Source: Flagellimonas onchidii
GTDB taxonomy: Bacteria; Bacteroidota; Bacteroidia; Flavobacteriales; Flavobacteriaceae
Assembly (NCBI RefSeq): GCF_004804315.1
Contig: NZ_SRXX01000009.1
Coordinates: forward strand, 122,184 to 186,183
Length of the DNA stretch: 64,000 nucleotides
Direction: 5' to 3'
Shown: piece by piece, positions 54,793 to 63,874 of the stretch
Layout: the number at the start of each line of letters is the position of its first letter
How positions within the stretch are numbered: the first letter of the stretch is position 1
Notes under the pieces: model-generated
The model's input: the letters and a program-made list of their open reading frames with translations, nothing else
What the model was told of the DNA's origin: nothing
Databases searched by the model: none
Position numbers and translations under genes: made by a program

Positions 54793-56868
54793 GTGAAAAA
54801 GAAACTATTTCCGCTTATATTAATATGTTGCTCATGGCTTGTCTCCTTTGGGCAAATTGTTGTGGACCCAAACTATACGGTTGAACGTTTGGTGAAAGAA
54901 GTTTTGGTAAATAGCAGTTGTGCTGAAACTTCAAATTATAAATTCTTTACTGGTTCTGAGTTCAATATAGATGGGATTGGTTATTTTAATGCAAACGGGA
55001 GTAACTTTCCATTCCAGGAAGGCATTGTAATTTCTACTGGTAACGCTACAGATGCCGAAGGTCCAAATGTAGACCTGAAAACCTCTGGTTCTTTTGAATG
55101 GGCAGGAGACAGAGACCTATCCGATATTACCAGAATACCCAACCTTTTTAACGCTTCTTACATTGAATTTGATTTTGTTCCTAAGACCAACAGGATAAGT
55201 TTCAATTTTCTTTTTGCTTCTGAAGAATATTCAGATGCTTTTCAGTGTGTTTATTCTGATGTTTTTGCCTTTATTTTAACCGATTCTAGCGGAAGGTCAA
55301 CAAATTTGGCATTAGTTCCTGGGTCTAATGCCCGTGTTTCGGCCACAAGCATACGTCCTGGTGTGGATGGAATGTGCAATCCGCAAAATGAAGCTTTTTT
55401 TGGTGGGCTAAACGGCCCTTCTTCTGATATTTCCATGTCTGGGGAAACAAAAAGCATGGTTGCTCAATCGGAGGTAATCGCCGGAGAAACCTATACCATA
55501 AAACTGGTAATCGCAGACAATTTGGATGCGGAATTGGATTCTGCAGTATTTCTCGAAGGTGGTAGCTTTTCCATTGACGTATCCCTAGGAGATAGTAGAA
55601 CTGTAAAAAGCGGCAATCCATTGTGCGAGGGGGAAGTTTTCAATATGGATGCCACCGCTTCTGGCGCACAACACTATAGATGGTACAGAAATGGAACACG
55701 ACTGACCCATTTTGACGACAGACCTACTATTTCAGTATCCAACGGTGGAACCTATAACGTAGAAGTAGAATTTTCACCCACCTGTATTTCTGGTGGAGAG
55801 GTGGAAATAGAGTTTATAACACCTCCGCAACTATCCCAACCTCCAATGGATATCAACATTTGTGATTTTGACGACACAGGTGGAGAATTGACCGATTTAA
55901 CTGAAAACACCTCCTTACTTCTTGGGAATCAAAACGCGGAAATCTATCAGGTTTATTATTACCTATCCCGTGAGGATGCTGAAAACTTCCGAAATCAGAT
56001 TCCTGAACCAAGTAAACATCTCCTCAACCAATCCGTAGAAACCATTTATGCCCGAATTTCTTCAGGAGAAAGTTGTTATGAAATTACATCGTTTAACATC
56101 TATCTGCATCAACTCAATTTTTCGCACAGCTTACAAGAAGAATATGTTTTGTGCCTCGATAGTAATGGAACTCCCATTGAACCTAGCCCTCGATTGGAAA
56201 CCAATCTTTCGATTACGGACTACTCATTTACTTGGTATTTAAATTCAATTGCCCAAGAAAATCTTTTGGCCGGTGAAGAGCAACCATTTCTTATTCCCTC
56301 CCAAAAAGGAATTTATTATGTAGTTGTTAGGAATCGATTGTACGATTGTGAAATACCAATTTCCACCACTGTAATCACCTCTGAACCTCCCGCCGTATTT
56401 GAGATCAACATGCTGAGCGAACTATTTTCAAACAACCATGAGGTTGCTATAAATGTTGAAGGGGAAAGCACATATTTGTTTAGTATGGACAACCTAATCT
56501 TCGGCGACAATCCTGTTTTTTCCAATCTCGCTCCGGGTGAACATACAGCCTATGTTCAAGATTCCAACGAATGTAGTATAGTATCTAAAAAGTTCCTTAT
56601 TGTTGATTACCCTCGTTTCTTTACGCCCAATGGAGATGGATATAATGATACTTGGAGCATTGTCGGCCTGTTCGAAATTGAAAATCCTGAAATCACCATT
56701 TTTGATAGGTACGGCGTTATCCTGTATCGGTTTGATAACGATATAGGATGGGATGGCACTGTGAGAGGAAATAAAGCCCCTTCAACAGATTACTGGTTTA
56801 AATTGTCCTATGATACCGAAGATGGTATTAGAAAAGAATACAAAAGTCATTTCACTTTGAAACGATAA
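54793..56868 (+). CDS. Secreted type IX (type B sorting) protein with choice-of-anchor L-like domain
   Basis: A 691-residue exported protein (signal peptide ends at FGQ, residue 21), starting at GTG. The N-terminal 250 residues resemble the choice-of-anchor L domain: TVERLVKEVLVNSSCAETSN, FPFQEGIVISTGNATDAEG and NFLFASEEYSDAFQCVYSDVFAFIL. Ig-like and spacer domains follow, then the type B sorting domain (PRFFTPNGDGYNDTW, IFDRYG, and the final SHFTLKR). It probably acts at the cell surface, e.g. in adhesion, which is inference. Confidence 0.88.
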   Translation: MKKKLFPLILICCSWLVSFGQIVVDPNYTVERLVKEVLVNSSCAETSNYKFFTGSEFNIDGIGYFNANGSNFPFQEGIVISTGNATDAEGPNVDLKTSGSFEWAGDRDLSDITRIPNLFNASYIEFDFVPKTNRISFNFLFASEEYSDAFQCVYSDVFAFILTDSSGRSTNLALVPGSNARVSATSIRPGVDGMCNPQNEAFFGGLNGPSSDISMSGETKSMVAQSEVIAGETYTIKLVIADNLDAELDSAVFLEGGSFSIDVSLGDSRTVKSGNPLCEGEVFNMDATASGAQHYRWYRNGTRLTHFDDRPTISVSNGGTYNVEVEFSPTCISGGEVEIEFITPPQLSQPPMDINICDFDDTGGELTDLTENTSLLLGNQNAEIYQVYYYLSREDAENFRNQIPEPSKHLLNQSVETIYARISSGESCYEITSFNIYLHQLNFSHSLQEEYVLCLDSNGTPIEPSPRLETNLSITDYSFTWYLNSIAQENLLAGEEQPFLIPSQKGIYYVVVRNRLYDCEIPISTTVITSEPPAVFEINMLSELFSNNHEVAINVEGESTYLFSMDNLIFGDNPVFSNLAPGEHTAYVQDSNECSIVSKKFLIVDYPRFFTPNGDGYNDTWSIVGLFEIENPEITIFDRYGVILYRFDNDIGWDGTVRGNKAPSTDYWFKLSYDTEDGIRKEYKSHFTLKR

Positions 56869-56890
56869 AAAACCGTTGCTGGAGCCACTT

Positions 56891-57928
56891 TTAAGAACGT
56901 TCCAAAATTGTCTTATTGATATTTTTGACCAACGCTGGTCCTTCGTATACAAAACCGGTATAAAGTTGAATCAAATCTGCACCCGCATTTATCTTTTCTA
57001 GTGCGTCCTCAGGTGAATGTATTCCCCCCACACCAATAATTGGAAAAGCCTTGTTGCTTTTTTCAGCTAAAAACCGAATTACTTCCGTACTCCTATTGGT
57101 TAAAGGTTTTCCACTAAGACCTCCCTTTTCTTCAGTCATAATAAGGTGCGACTTTAATCCTTCCCTTGAAATTGTGGTGTTCGTTGCAATAACACCATCA
57201 ATTTTCGTGTCCTCTACTATCGAAATAATATCCATTAGTTGATCATCACTCAAATCAGGCGCGATTTTTAGTAGTATTGGTTTTTCTTTTTGGGAAGTCT
57301 TTTTAGCCTGCTTGCCGTTTTGTCGTTTTAATTTCTTCAACAGATGCGTCAAAGGTTCTTTATCCTGAAGTTCTCTTAGGCCAGGTGTATTAGGTGAACT
57401 TACGTTTACCACAAAATAATCAACATGATCAAAAAGTGCTTCAAAGCATATCAGATAGTCTTTTATTGCATTTTCATTGGAGGTCACCTTATTCTTACCA
57501 ATATTGCCTCCTATCAAAACCCGGTGTTCTTTTTTCAATTGTTCTACTGCTTCAAAAACCCCTTTGTTATTGAACCCCATTCGGTTTATGATTCCTTGGT
57601 CATCCAACAATCGAAACAGCCTTTTCTTAGGGTTTCCTTCTTGAGGTTTAGGAGTCAATGTCCCTATTTCCACAAAACCAAAACCAAAGTTGGACAGCTC
57701 ATTGTACAATCTTGCATCCTTATCAAAGCCAGCAGCCAAGCCGACAGGATTCGAAAATTTCAATCCAAATACTTCGCGTTCAAGCCTTGGATCCTTAATC
57801 ATCCAAATTTTTCGAAAAAGTGGCCCAAACCCCAATCGCGAAAGTGTTTTTATGGCAGTAAAAGAAAAATGGTGTGCAGTCTCAGCATCGAGCAAGAAAA
57901 GTAGTGGACGAATAAGGAGCTTGTACAT
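56891..57928 (-). CDS. pyrD: Dihydroorotate dehydrogenase (quinone), class 2
   Basis: Oxidises dihydroorotate to orotate in pyrimidine synthesis, with electrons going to the quinone pool. Seen are [63 protein letters not shown] and the C-terminal [26 protein letters not shown]. The N-terminal helix region fits the membrane-associated class 2 form. It converges on the type IX cargo gene. Confidence 0.96.
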   Translation of the reverse strand: MYKLLIRPLLFLLDAETAHHFSFTAIKTLSRLGFGPLFRKIWMIKDPRLEREVFGLKFSNPVGLAAGFDKDARLYNELSNFGFGFVEIGTLTPKPQEGNPKKRLFRLLDDQGIINRMGFNNKGVFEAVEQLKKEHRVLIGGNIGKNKVTSNENAIKDYLICFEALFDHVDYFVVNVSSPNTPGLRELQDKEPLTHLLKKLKRQNGKQAKKTSQKEKPILLKIAPDLSDDQLMDIISIVEDTKIDGVIATNTTISREGLKSHLIMTEEKGGLSGKPLTNRSTEVIRFLAEKSNKAFPIIGVGGIHSPEDALEKINAGADLIQLYTGFVYEGPALVKNINKTILERS

Positions 57929-57982
57929 CTAAAAAATTTTGAACAAAAATATAAACTCTTAGATCAGATTATAGGAAATCTC

Positions 57983-58402
57983 TTATTTTTCGTTAACTGA
58001 CCTATCTACGTAAATCGGACGGAGCATCATTTGCCCACAAAGCTCTACGTAAAGGTTGTATTGCTTCTCGTTAAAAATGGAAAGCAGACGTTTATCGAGC
58101 ATTCTTAAATTTTGTTTCATACTATCTAAAAGTTTTCTGTATTTAATGGACATGGACAATAAATCTTCTGGAGAACTTTGTGCATTTCGTTTCAAAAGAT
58201 ACTTTGCCTGATCCTTTAAAAAGTCGTTGCGCACCCGAAGTTCAGCACTCCAATTCTTTAGTTTTTCCAATTGTACATCATTGAGTTGAAAGACTTCTGC
58301 AATCTCCTCATCGTTTTTCCCTCCGACACCCAATGCGCATTCCGCTTGAGCCGAACAGAAAATCCCGGACAAAAGAATAAAATAAAAGAAAGTCTTTCTC
58401 AA
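57983..58402 (-). CDS. Exported helical protein (139 aa), function unknown
   Basis: Signal peptide MRKTFFYFILLSGIFCSAQA, then a helical domain with AEVFQLNDVQLEKLKNWSAEL and SPEDLLSMSIKYRKLLDSMKQNLRMLDKRLL. It has the size and helical, metal- or stress-sensing look of the Spy/CpxP group but no clear LTxxQ motif. No family assigned. Confidence 0.6.
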   Translation of the reverse strand: MRKTFFYFILLSGIFCSAQAECALGVGGKNDEEIAEVFQLNDVQLEKLKNWSAELRVRNDFLKDQAKYLLKRNAQSSPEDLLSMSIKYRKLLDSMKQNLRMLDKRLLSIFNEKQYNLYVELCGQMMLRPIYVDRSVNEK

Positions 58403-58498
58403 TTTGGTTGGTATTCAAAACGGGAAAGATAGTTTTTCAATTACTTTTTTTCTTAAAATGACGATTGAATAAACGTTATTTTTGATGAAACGCACTTT

Positions 58499-59752
58499 AT
58501 GGAAAAATTACTACCCCGTTTTCTGGAATATGTGTCTATAGATACCCAAAGCGACCCCTACTCCAAGTCCACCCCTAGTACGGAAAAACAGTGGAACCTT
58601 GCAAAGAAATTGGTTATGGAACTCCACCAGATTGGGATGCAAGAAGTATCCATAGACGAACATGCCTATATCATGGCTACTTTGCCCAGTAATTTGGACA
58701 AACCAGTGCCTACTATCGGTTTTATTTCTCATTTTGACACCACTCCCGATTTCAGTGGTAAAAAGGTAAAACCTAAGATAATCAAGGATTATGATGGTGA
58801 GGATATCACCCTCAACAAGTCCAAAAATATTGTACTATCTCCAGATTATTTTGAAGATTTATTGCTTTACAAAGGCCAAACCCTGATTACCACTGATGGC
58901 ACCACTTTATTGGGAGCTGATGACAAGGCTGGAATTGCAGAAATCATCACGGCGATGGAATATTTGATTCAACATCCCGAAATCAAACATGGAAAGATAC
59001 GCATCGCCTTTACCCCGGATGAAGAGATTGGACGAGGTGCACATAAGTTCGATGTTGAAAAATTTGGTGCGGAATGGGCCTACACCATGGACGGAAGCCA
59101 AGTGGGAGAATTGGAATACGAAAACTTCAATGCGGCAGGTGCCACAATTAAGATTAAAGGAAAAAACGTTCACCCCGGTTATGCCAAGAACAAAATGGTA
59201 AACGCCATTGGTATTAACAATGAGTTTTTGAGTTTGCTTCCCTTAAGGGAAGTTCCCGAGCACACCACAGACCGTGAAGGTTTCTTTCATGTGCATAAAA
59301 TAAAGGGCGAAATTGAAAAAGCAGAAATTGAACTGATCATAAGGGATCATGACCAAGAGCATTTCGAGGCAAGAAAAGAGTTGCTGAAGGATATTGCCAC
59401 AAAGCTCAACAAAAAATATGGTGATTGTATCCAGCTAGAGATTCAGGATCAATATCGAAACATGCGCGAAATGGTTGAACCTGTTTTCCACATTGTTGAA
59501 ATTGCCAAGGAGGCTATGGAATCCTTGAATATTGAACCCATAATCAAACCCATTCGTGGCGGTACCGATGGTTCTCAATTGAGCTTTATGGGACTGCCAT
59601 GCCCCAATATTTTTGCTGGGGGACACAATTTTCATGGTAAGTATGAATATGTTCCTTTGGAAAGTATGGAAAAAGCCGTTCAGGTAATTGTAAAAATCTG
59701 CGAGCTGACTGCCGTTCAAATTGAAACACATGGAAAAAACAGAAAAGGTTGA
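58499..59752 (+). CDS. pepT: Peptidase T (tripeptidase)
   Basis: An M20 zinc aminopeptidase that removes the N-terminal residue of tripeptides. Conserved segments: [11 protein letters not shown] (first metal His), [13 protein letters not shown] (bridging Asp), [15 protein letters not shown] (catalytic Glu pair) and [15 protein letters not shown]; the dimerisation domain insert and [17 protein letters not shown] with final [14 protein letters not shown] complete it. 417 residues is normal. Its 3' end overlaps the start of the YdeI-like gene. Confidence 0.96.
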   Translation: MEKLLPRFLEYVSIDTQSDPYSKSTPSTEKQWNLAKKLVMELHQIGMQEVSIDEHAYIMATLPSNLDKPVPTIGFISHFDTTPDFSGKKVKPKIIKDYDGEDITLNKSKNIVLSPDYFEDLLLYKGQTLITTDGTTLLGADDKAGIAEIITAMEYLIQHPEIKHGKIRIAFTPDEEIGRGAHKFDVEKFGAEWAYTMDGSQVGELEYENFNAAGATIKIKGKNVHPGYAKNKMVNAIGINNEFLSLLPLREVPEHTTDREGFFHVHKIKGEIEKAEIELIIRDHDQEHFEARKELLKDIATKLNKKYGDCIQLEIQDQYRNMREMVEPVFHIVEIAKEAMESLNIEPIIKPIRGGTDGSQLSFMGLPCPNIFAGGHNFHGKYEYVPLESMEKAVQVIVKICELTAVQIETHGKNRKG

Positions 59753-60322
59753 AGCGTATTACGAAACTGAACACAGGTTCAAAGAAGAAATTATTGCTTT
59801 AAGAGCCCTAGCGCTGCAAACGTCTTGCGAAGAGGACTACAAGTGGAACTTCCCCGTGTATACCGTGAATGGAAAAATGTATTCGGTATTTGTCGATTCA
59901 AAAATCACTTTGGGGTTTGGTTCTTTAATGGATCCCTTTTAAGCGACCCAAAAAAAGTTTTGAGCAATGCCCAAGAAGGTAAAACCAAAGGAATGAGACA
60001 CTGGAAGTTCAATACCGTGGAAGAAATTGATATGACTGGGGTCCAGAACTATATGTCCGAGGCCATTGAAAATCAAAGGAAAGGGCTTACTATTGCCCCT
60101 GAAAAAAGTTCCAAAGAGGTTCAAATCCCTTCCCTACTAATGACAGCTTTAGAGGAGAACAACACCTTAAAGGCTGCATTTGAAGTGCTCACTCTTTTTA
60201 AGCAAAAGGAATTTTGTGAATATATCGCGGAAGCGAAGCAAGAAAAAACCAAAATGAGAAGATTGGAAAAAATCTTGCCCATGATTCAAAAAGGAATGGG
60301 TCTTAATGACGCTTACCGATAA
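59730..60322 (+). pseudogene. YdeI/OmpD-associated family protein, frameshifted
   Basis: A gene of about 197 codons with one missing base. The first frame codes [23 protein letters not shown] sequence to KWNFPVYTVNGK; it then runs to a stop at 59942. The correct continuation, VFGICRFKNHFGVWFFNGSLLSD, lies in another frame, so a base is missing in the five-A run at 59873-59877 (one more A restores GKNVFGI). The rest, EDNNTLKAAFEVLT-like with GMGLNDAYR, is the typical C-terminal helical part. Either the gene is dead or the run is misread. Confidence 0.8.
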
Positions 60323-60366
60323 AAAAATCAAGCAGTTGAAACTGTCTAAAAAGTATGGTTTTCGTC

Positions 60367-60387
60367 AAGCTGAACTTGTTTCAGCTT
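60367..60387. repeat. Hairpin repeat CTGAACTTGTTTCAG
   Basis: AAGCTGAA and TTCAGCTT form a perfect 8-bp stem around CTTGT. A near copy, CTGAA-CTTGA-TTCAG, is at 63276-63290. Similar short palindromes recur between genes in many genomes; this one may be a dispersed repeat. Confidence 0.5.
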
Positions 60388-60544
60388 CTCATAAACATTG
60401 GTTATTAGATTGTTGGGATTCTGAAATTAATTCAGAACGACGTGTTTTTCATCTTTTCAAATAGCCTCTGCCCTCTTTTAGTAGACGTAATGGAAACACT
60501 CCTTCCTTTACCAAAGAAAAGTATCCAAACCGATTAATTATCCC

Positions 60545-60576
60545 ATCCATCAATTGAAAACGGGCATCCGTCAATT
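60545..60576 (+). promoter_or_regulatory. 21-bp-phased direct repeat, copy B
   Basis: ATCCATCAATT (60545-60555) and ATCCGTCAATT (60566-60576), 21 bases apart, one mismatch. Upstream of the gene at 60619, followed by GAACTTCACGTATC next to its ATG. Confidence 0.5.
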
Positions 60577-60618
60577 GACCCTTAGGTTTCAAGTTGAATT
60601 TTGTGAACTTCACGTATC

Positions 60619-61410
60619 ATGATAAAGAAAGTTTACAAGTTCACTTTTAAAAAAACGCTATTGGCCATACTCTTGCTTATGGTTTTTACAATAGTATACC
60701 ATTATACAAAACCAATGTACTATGTAAAAAATGAAGAAGCCAAACACCTGCCCTGCAAAATAAAACCCTTTAGGGATAGCACTGATTTATACATTCCGTA
60801 CAAGTTGACCATTTACAACAATAGGTTGAAATCCCTAAAATTTCTCGGTATTTATGATGGTTGGTCTTATGGCCGTTTATATGGCAAATCCCTATTTTAT
60901 AATCTGGACAATTTGGAATTATACGATTTTTCGGGTGAAAGTAAAAACCTGAAAGAAGAAGATAATTATAACAAGTACGGAAACGACACTTATTGGCGTA
61001 TTGGGCACATTTTTAAATACAAAAAAAACATATTCCCTTTTTTTGGTCGCGATTTTTATTATTACAAAAGATACACTTTAAGCAATAAGAACGATAGATT
61101 CAACTTAAAACAAATACTCAGGGACAGCATTAAAAAACAGTTATACACTCTTGACTACAATTTAAATGTTGATATCAAAAAATCTATAATAGACAGTCTT
61201 TATAGAATCAGCAATAAAAAAAGGTTCAATATTAGTTTTGAAACGAAATCCTCTTTGGTAACTAAAAAAATAAGAGCAAAAATCAATAGTAGTGAGCAAG
61301 AAGCAGTATATGTCAACTTGAATGATTCTATTATAGGGATGAGTAAAAAAGAACAGATAGATTACTTGACGAAGTATATGAAACAGATAACCCCTATTGA
61401 TAGTTTTTAG
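60619..61410 (+). CDS. Hypothetical membrane-anchored protein (263 aa)
   Basis: One N-terminal span (LLAILLLMVFTIVYHY, about residues 14-30), then a soluble, tyrosine- and lysine-rich domain of about 230 residues with no recognised family (CKIKPFRDSTDLYIPYKLTIY; GRLYGKSLFYNLDNLELYDF). It is the first of four uncharacterised genes. Copy B of the element lies directly upstream. Lower G+C than neighbours suggests recent acquisition. Confidence 0.55.
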   Translation: MIKKVYKFTFKKTLLAILLLMVFTIVYHYTKPMYYVKNEEAKHLPCKIKPFRDSTDLYIPYKLTIYNNRLKSLKFLGIYDGWSYGRLYGKSLFYNLDNLELYDFSGESKNLKEEDNYNKYGNDTYWRIGHIFKYKKNIFPFFGRDFYYYKRYTLSNKNDRFNLKQILRDSIKKQLYTLDYNLNVDIKKSIIDSLYRISNKKRFNISFETKSSLVTKKIRAKINSSEQEAVYVNLNDSIIGMSKKEQIDYLTKYMKQITPIDSF

Positions 61411-61436
61411 TAAAAAAGTCTTCCATCCTTTGGTTG

Positions 61437-61503
61437 AAATCCACCTTCCCATGCCAGGAAAAGGAACCCAAATTTATTTATTGACCCATTCATCAATTCA
61501 AAA
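61437..61503. repeat. Dispersed 67-bp element, copy C
   Basis: These 67 bases match copy D (63147-63213) without gaps at 61 of 67 positions. The ATG of the next gene starts at the last base, and one of the core 11-mers (ATTCATCAATT, 61488-61498) is included. Confidence 0.7.
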
Positions 61504-62459
61504 TGAAAAAGAATAAGTTAACCCCCTTAATAGTTATAATATCATTTCTACACATCTCTCATGATATCAATGGTCAATCCAAAATTTACTTTGATAAAGA
61601 CTGGAAAGTAACAACTAAAGATGAAGCTGAATTTTACCGATTAGTGGATAAAAAGAGTGATTCTCTTTTTTGCATAAAGGATTTTTACATCAATGGGGTT
61701 TTACAAATGAAGGGGTGTTTTTCTGATTTAGACAAAGAAACTTTTGAGGGTGAAATTGTTTGGTACAATGTTAAGGGTATCATTACCAATAGAGCGAATT
61801 ATAGACGAGGCCAACTGCACGGGCTATGCACAGTATATCTTGAAAATGGTGAAATAGATTTTACTGCTAAGTACATAAATGGAAAAATCTATGATGGTGT
61901 ATATGTTGGTACTCGCTACAAGCAGTTTTATAAAAAAGGAAAATTGATAAAACAAGTGGAGTTAGAAGCTGTAAATCATTTTCGCAGCCTAGAAACGAGA
62001 ATTTTTGGTTTAAAAAAAGATACCGTTTATTGGATGACCAATGATGGAAAGCAACAAATAGGTGTTGGTATATATGATGGTGTCAATAATAAAATTATAG
62101 ATGGTCTAGATATTCAAAATAATTTTTTAATCGCTGTCCATACATATTACAAAAACAGTAAAAGAGAAGGTATTCAAAAGGTTTTTTATGAAGGTAATCT
62201 GTTGACAGAACAAACATTTGCCAATGATGTGGTAATCTTAGAAAGGTCCATAAATCCGCTAACGGGTAAAACTGTTGAAATTAATTTTCGAAATGGAAAG
62301 CCTTATAATGGGCGGCTTTTTCAGTTTAATCAGATTTACGAATATTACGATGAATTTATTTATAAAGAAGGTGTAGTTCTTATTAAAAACCGTTATGAAC
62401 TAGTCGACGGAAAGTTAAAATTAAACACTACAAAATCGTACAAGAAAAATACGATGTAG
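61503..62459 (+). CDS. Exported MORN-type repeat protein (YwqK-like antitoxin-type fold)
   Basis: A 318-residue protein with an N-terminal signal-like segment (LTPLIVIISFLHISHDINGQ). The body has repeated short strands ending in glycine-rich turns (FEGEIVWYN, HGLCTVYLENGEI, YDGVYVG, PYNGRLF), the MORN_2/YwqK pattern found in beta-sheet repeat proteins. YwqK proteins were named antitoxin in one context; the role here is not known. Confidence 0.6.
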   Translation: MKKNKLTPLIVIISFLHISHDINGQSKIYFDKDWKVTTKDEAEFYRLVDKKSDSLFCIKDFYINGVLQMKGCFSDLDKETFEGEIVWYNVKGIITNRANYRRGQLHGLCTVYLENGEIDFTAKYINGKIYDGVYVGTRYKQFYKKGKLIKQVELEAVNHFRSLETRIFGLKKDTVYWMTNDGKQQIGVGIYDGVNNKIIDGLDIQNNFLIAVHTYYKNSKREGIQKVFYEGNLLTEQTFANDVVILERSINPLTGKTVEINFRNGKPYNGRLFQFNQIYEYYDEFIYKEGVVLIKNRYELVDGKLKLNTTKSYKKNTM

Positions 62460-62554
62460 CTTCTTTTAGTTTTACAAGTTGTCGTTCGTTTTTTCAACGT
62501 TACCCCGAGCAAGCTTATCTCAATGTTTTGAAGAGAGTTTAAAAAAACAACAAT

Positions 62555-63088
62555 TTGAAAAGAAAAATACCAATCATACTCATCACCGTAATTCTAAGTT
62601 CTTGCAGCACGGGAATGGGAATCCATAAAAAAGACTTTTCTCCAATCGAAAATACCTTCAAAGCAAGCTTTAACAACAAATCGTACTTCACCAAGGGACG
62701 AAACTATAACCACCAAACAAGAATTTTATCCGCTTTTGAACTTTTCGATCTAAATGCTGACGTTATCCATTTTCATTTTGATACCAACAACAAACTTGTG
62801 CTGACAATCAAGGACAGTTTAGGAGTCAAATCTGAGGCATTTAATGGAAAATTTAAACGGAAAGGATATTATGAAGTGTTTATAAGAAAATATAAAAAGG
62901 AAATTCCCCCTTTCATCCCGATTATTTATGGAATTCGTCACATTAAAAGGTTACGTATTGGTCTGACCAAAGAAAATGACCTAGTTATTGACTATAAATG
63001 GGAAGATTACGGAAGCATATTTATACTAGCAGGGGGCAGTGGTGGGCGCTACAGAAGCCACTACAAACAAATACCAACAGAGCAATGA
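62555..63088 (+). CDS. Hypothetical lipoprotein (177 aa)
   Basis: Begins at TTG 62555: KRKIPIILITVILSSCSTGMG is a lipoprotein signal with Cys about residue 16. The body has no family I recognise; features include AFELFDLNADVIHFHFDTNNKL and a C-terminal glycine-rich segment ILAGGSGGRYRSH. It stands about 95 bases after the MORN-type gene. Confidence 0.55.
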   Translation: MKRKIPIILITVILSSCSTGMGIHKKDFSPIENTFKASFNNKSYFTKGRNYNHQTRILSAFELFDLNADVIHFHFDTNNKLVLTIKDSLGVKSEAFNGKFKRKGYYEVFIRKYKKEIPPFIPIIYGIRHIKRLRIGLTKENDLVIDYKWEDYGSIFILAGGSGGRYRSHYKQIPTEQ

Positions 63089-63146
63089 AAAAAACACCTT
63101 ATAACAAAGTTATACAACCTATCCTGATAGCTTTTAACTATTGATT

Positions 63147-63229
63147 AAATCCAACTTCCCTTGCCAAGAAAAGAAACTCAAATTTATTTATTGACCGATT
63201 CATCAATTCAAAACCGACATCCATCAATT
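63147..63229. repeat. Dispersed element, copy D, with 21-bp-phased repeats
   Basis: The first 67 bases match copy C at 61 positions. ATTCATCAATT (63198-63208) and ATCCATCAATT (63219-63229) are 21 bases apart. It lies upstream of the small membrane protein at 63353; a hairpin repeat follows at 63276-63290. Confidence 0.6.
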
Positions 63230-63352
63230 TCAATTGGATTAGTATGCCAAAATTTCCGAACTTCACTTACTTGTGCTGAACTTGATTCAGTATCGGTCGC
63301 TAAAGAATCCTTAAAACAATTTTTAGCTTGTACGTTGGATAATGTTTAGAGC

Positions 63353-63823
63353 TTGAGAAAATTAAGAGACATATTTCTAATATTCATAATCGGAATTCCT
63401 TTGTTTATTGTGGCAATTCCATTAATGATTGTTTTCATTCCAATTGGGCATTTCAATCGAAAAAAATTTGAAAAGAAGTACTCCAAATTTCTAACTGAAA
63501 ATCACGGAAAGAATTTCTTCTGCTACAATAATCGAAAGAACTCAAGAAAATACATTGAAGACAATATCATTCCGAATTTAACAGATGAAATTGAAATCGT
63601 GTATCTGAATGGGAAAAAAGTGGAATCGGATTATAACGCTGAATTTATGTCTGAAGCACTTAACAAGCTGAAAAATTATAGTCGATTTCCACATTTAATG
63701 AAAATTCGGAATGGAAAGCTGATTGATAAATCGATAAATAACCCATTTTACAATATTCTGAATTTGAACAAACCGAGAAATGAGTTTCTAAAACAAATCA
63801 ATCTGTTCTTTGATCTGAATTAA
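63353..63823 (+). CDS. Small membrane-anchored protein (156 aa), function unknown
   Basis: Starts at TTG 63353. Two hydrophobic stretches (DIFLIFIIGIPLFIVAIPLMIVF, about residues 6-29) form an N-terminal hairpin or long anchor, then a soluble domain with YLNGKKVESDYNAEFMSEALNK and FPHLMKIRNGKLIDK. No family recognised. Last gene before the IS-like end of the window. Confidence 0.5.
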   Translation: MRKLRDIFLIFIIGIPLFIVAIPLMIVFIPIGHFNRKKFEKKYSKFLTENHGKNFFCYNNRKNSRKYIEDNIIPNLTDEIEIVYLNGKKVESDYNAEFMSEALNKLKNYSRFPHLMKIRNGKLIDKSINNPFYNILNLNKPRNEFLKQINLFFDLN

Positions 63824-63874
63824 ACAAAAAACGAAAACTTAACAATGACTATTAGTGCTACCGTTAGAATAAAA

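Larger units (their letters stand above)
60323..60618. other. Intergenic region with hairpin repeat and copy B of the element
   Basis: No gene is evident. It holds the hairpin AAGCTGAA-CTTGT-TTCAGCTT at 60367-60387 and, in the second half, copy B of the dispersed element, directly upstream of the gene at 60619. Confidence 0.6.

Noticed and set aside
57425..57904. 159-codon frame antisense to pyrD
   Set aside because: Shadow of pyrD; no family or signal features.
63161..63349. 62-codon plus-strand frame in the 63.2 kb gap
   Set aside because: It reads through copy D of the dispersed element and a hairpin repeat, so is not credible as a gene.
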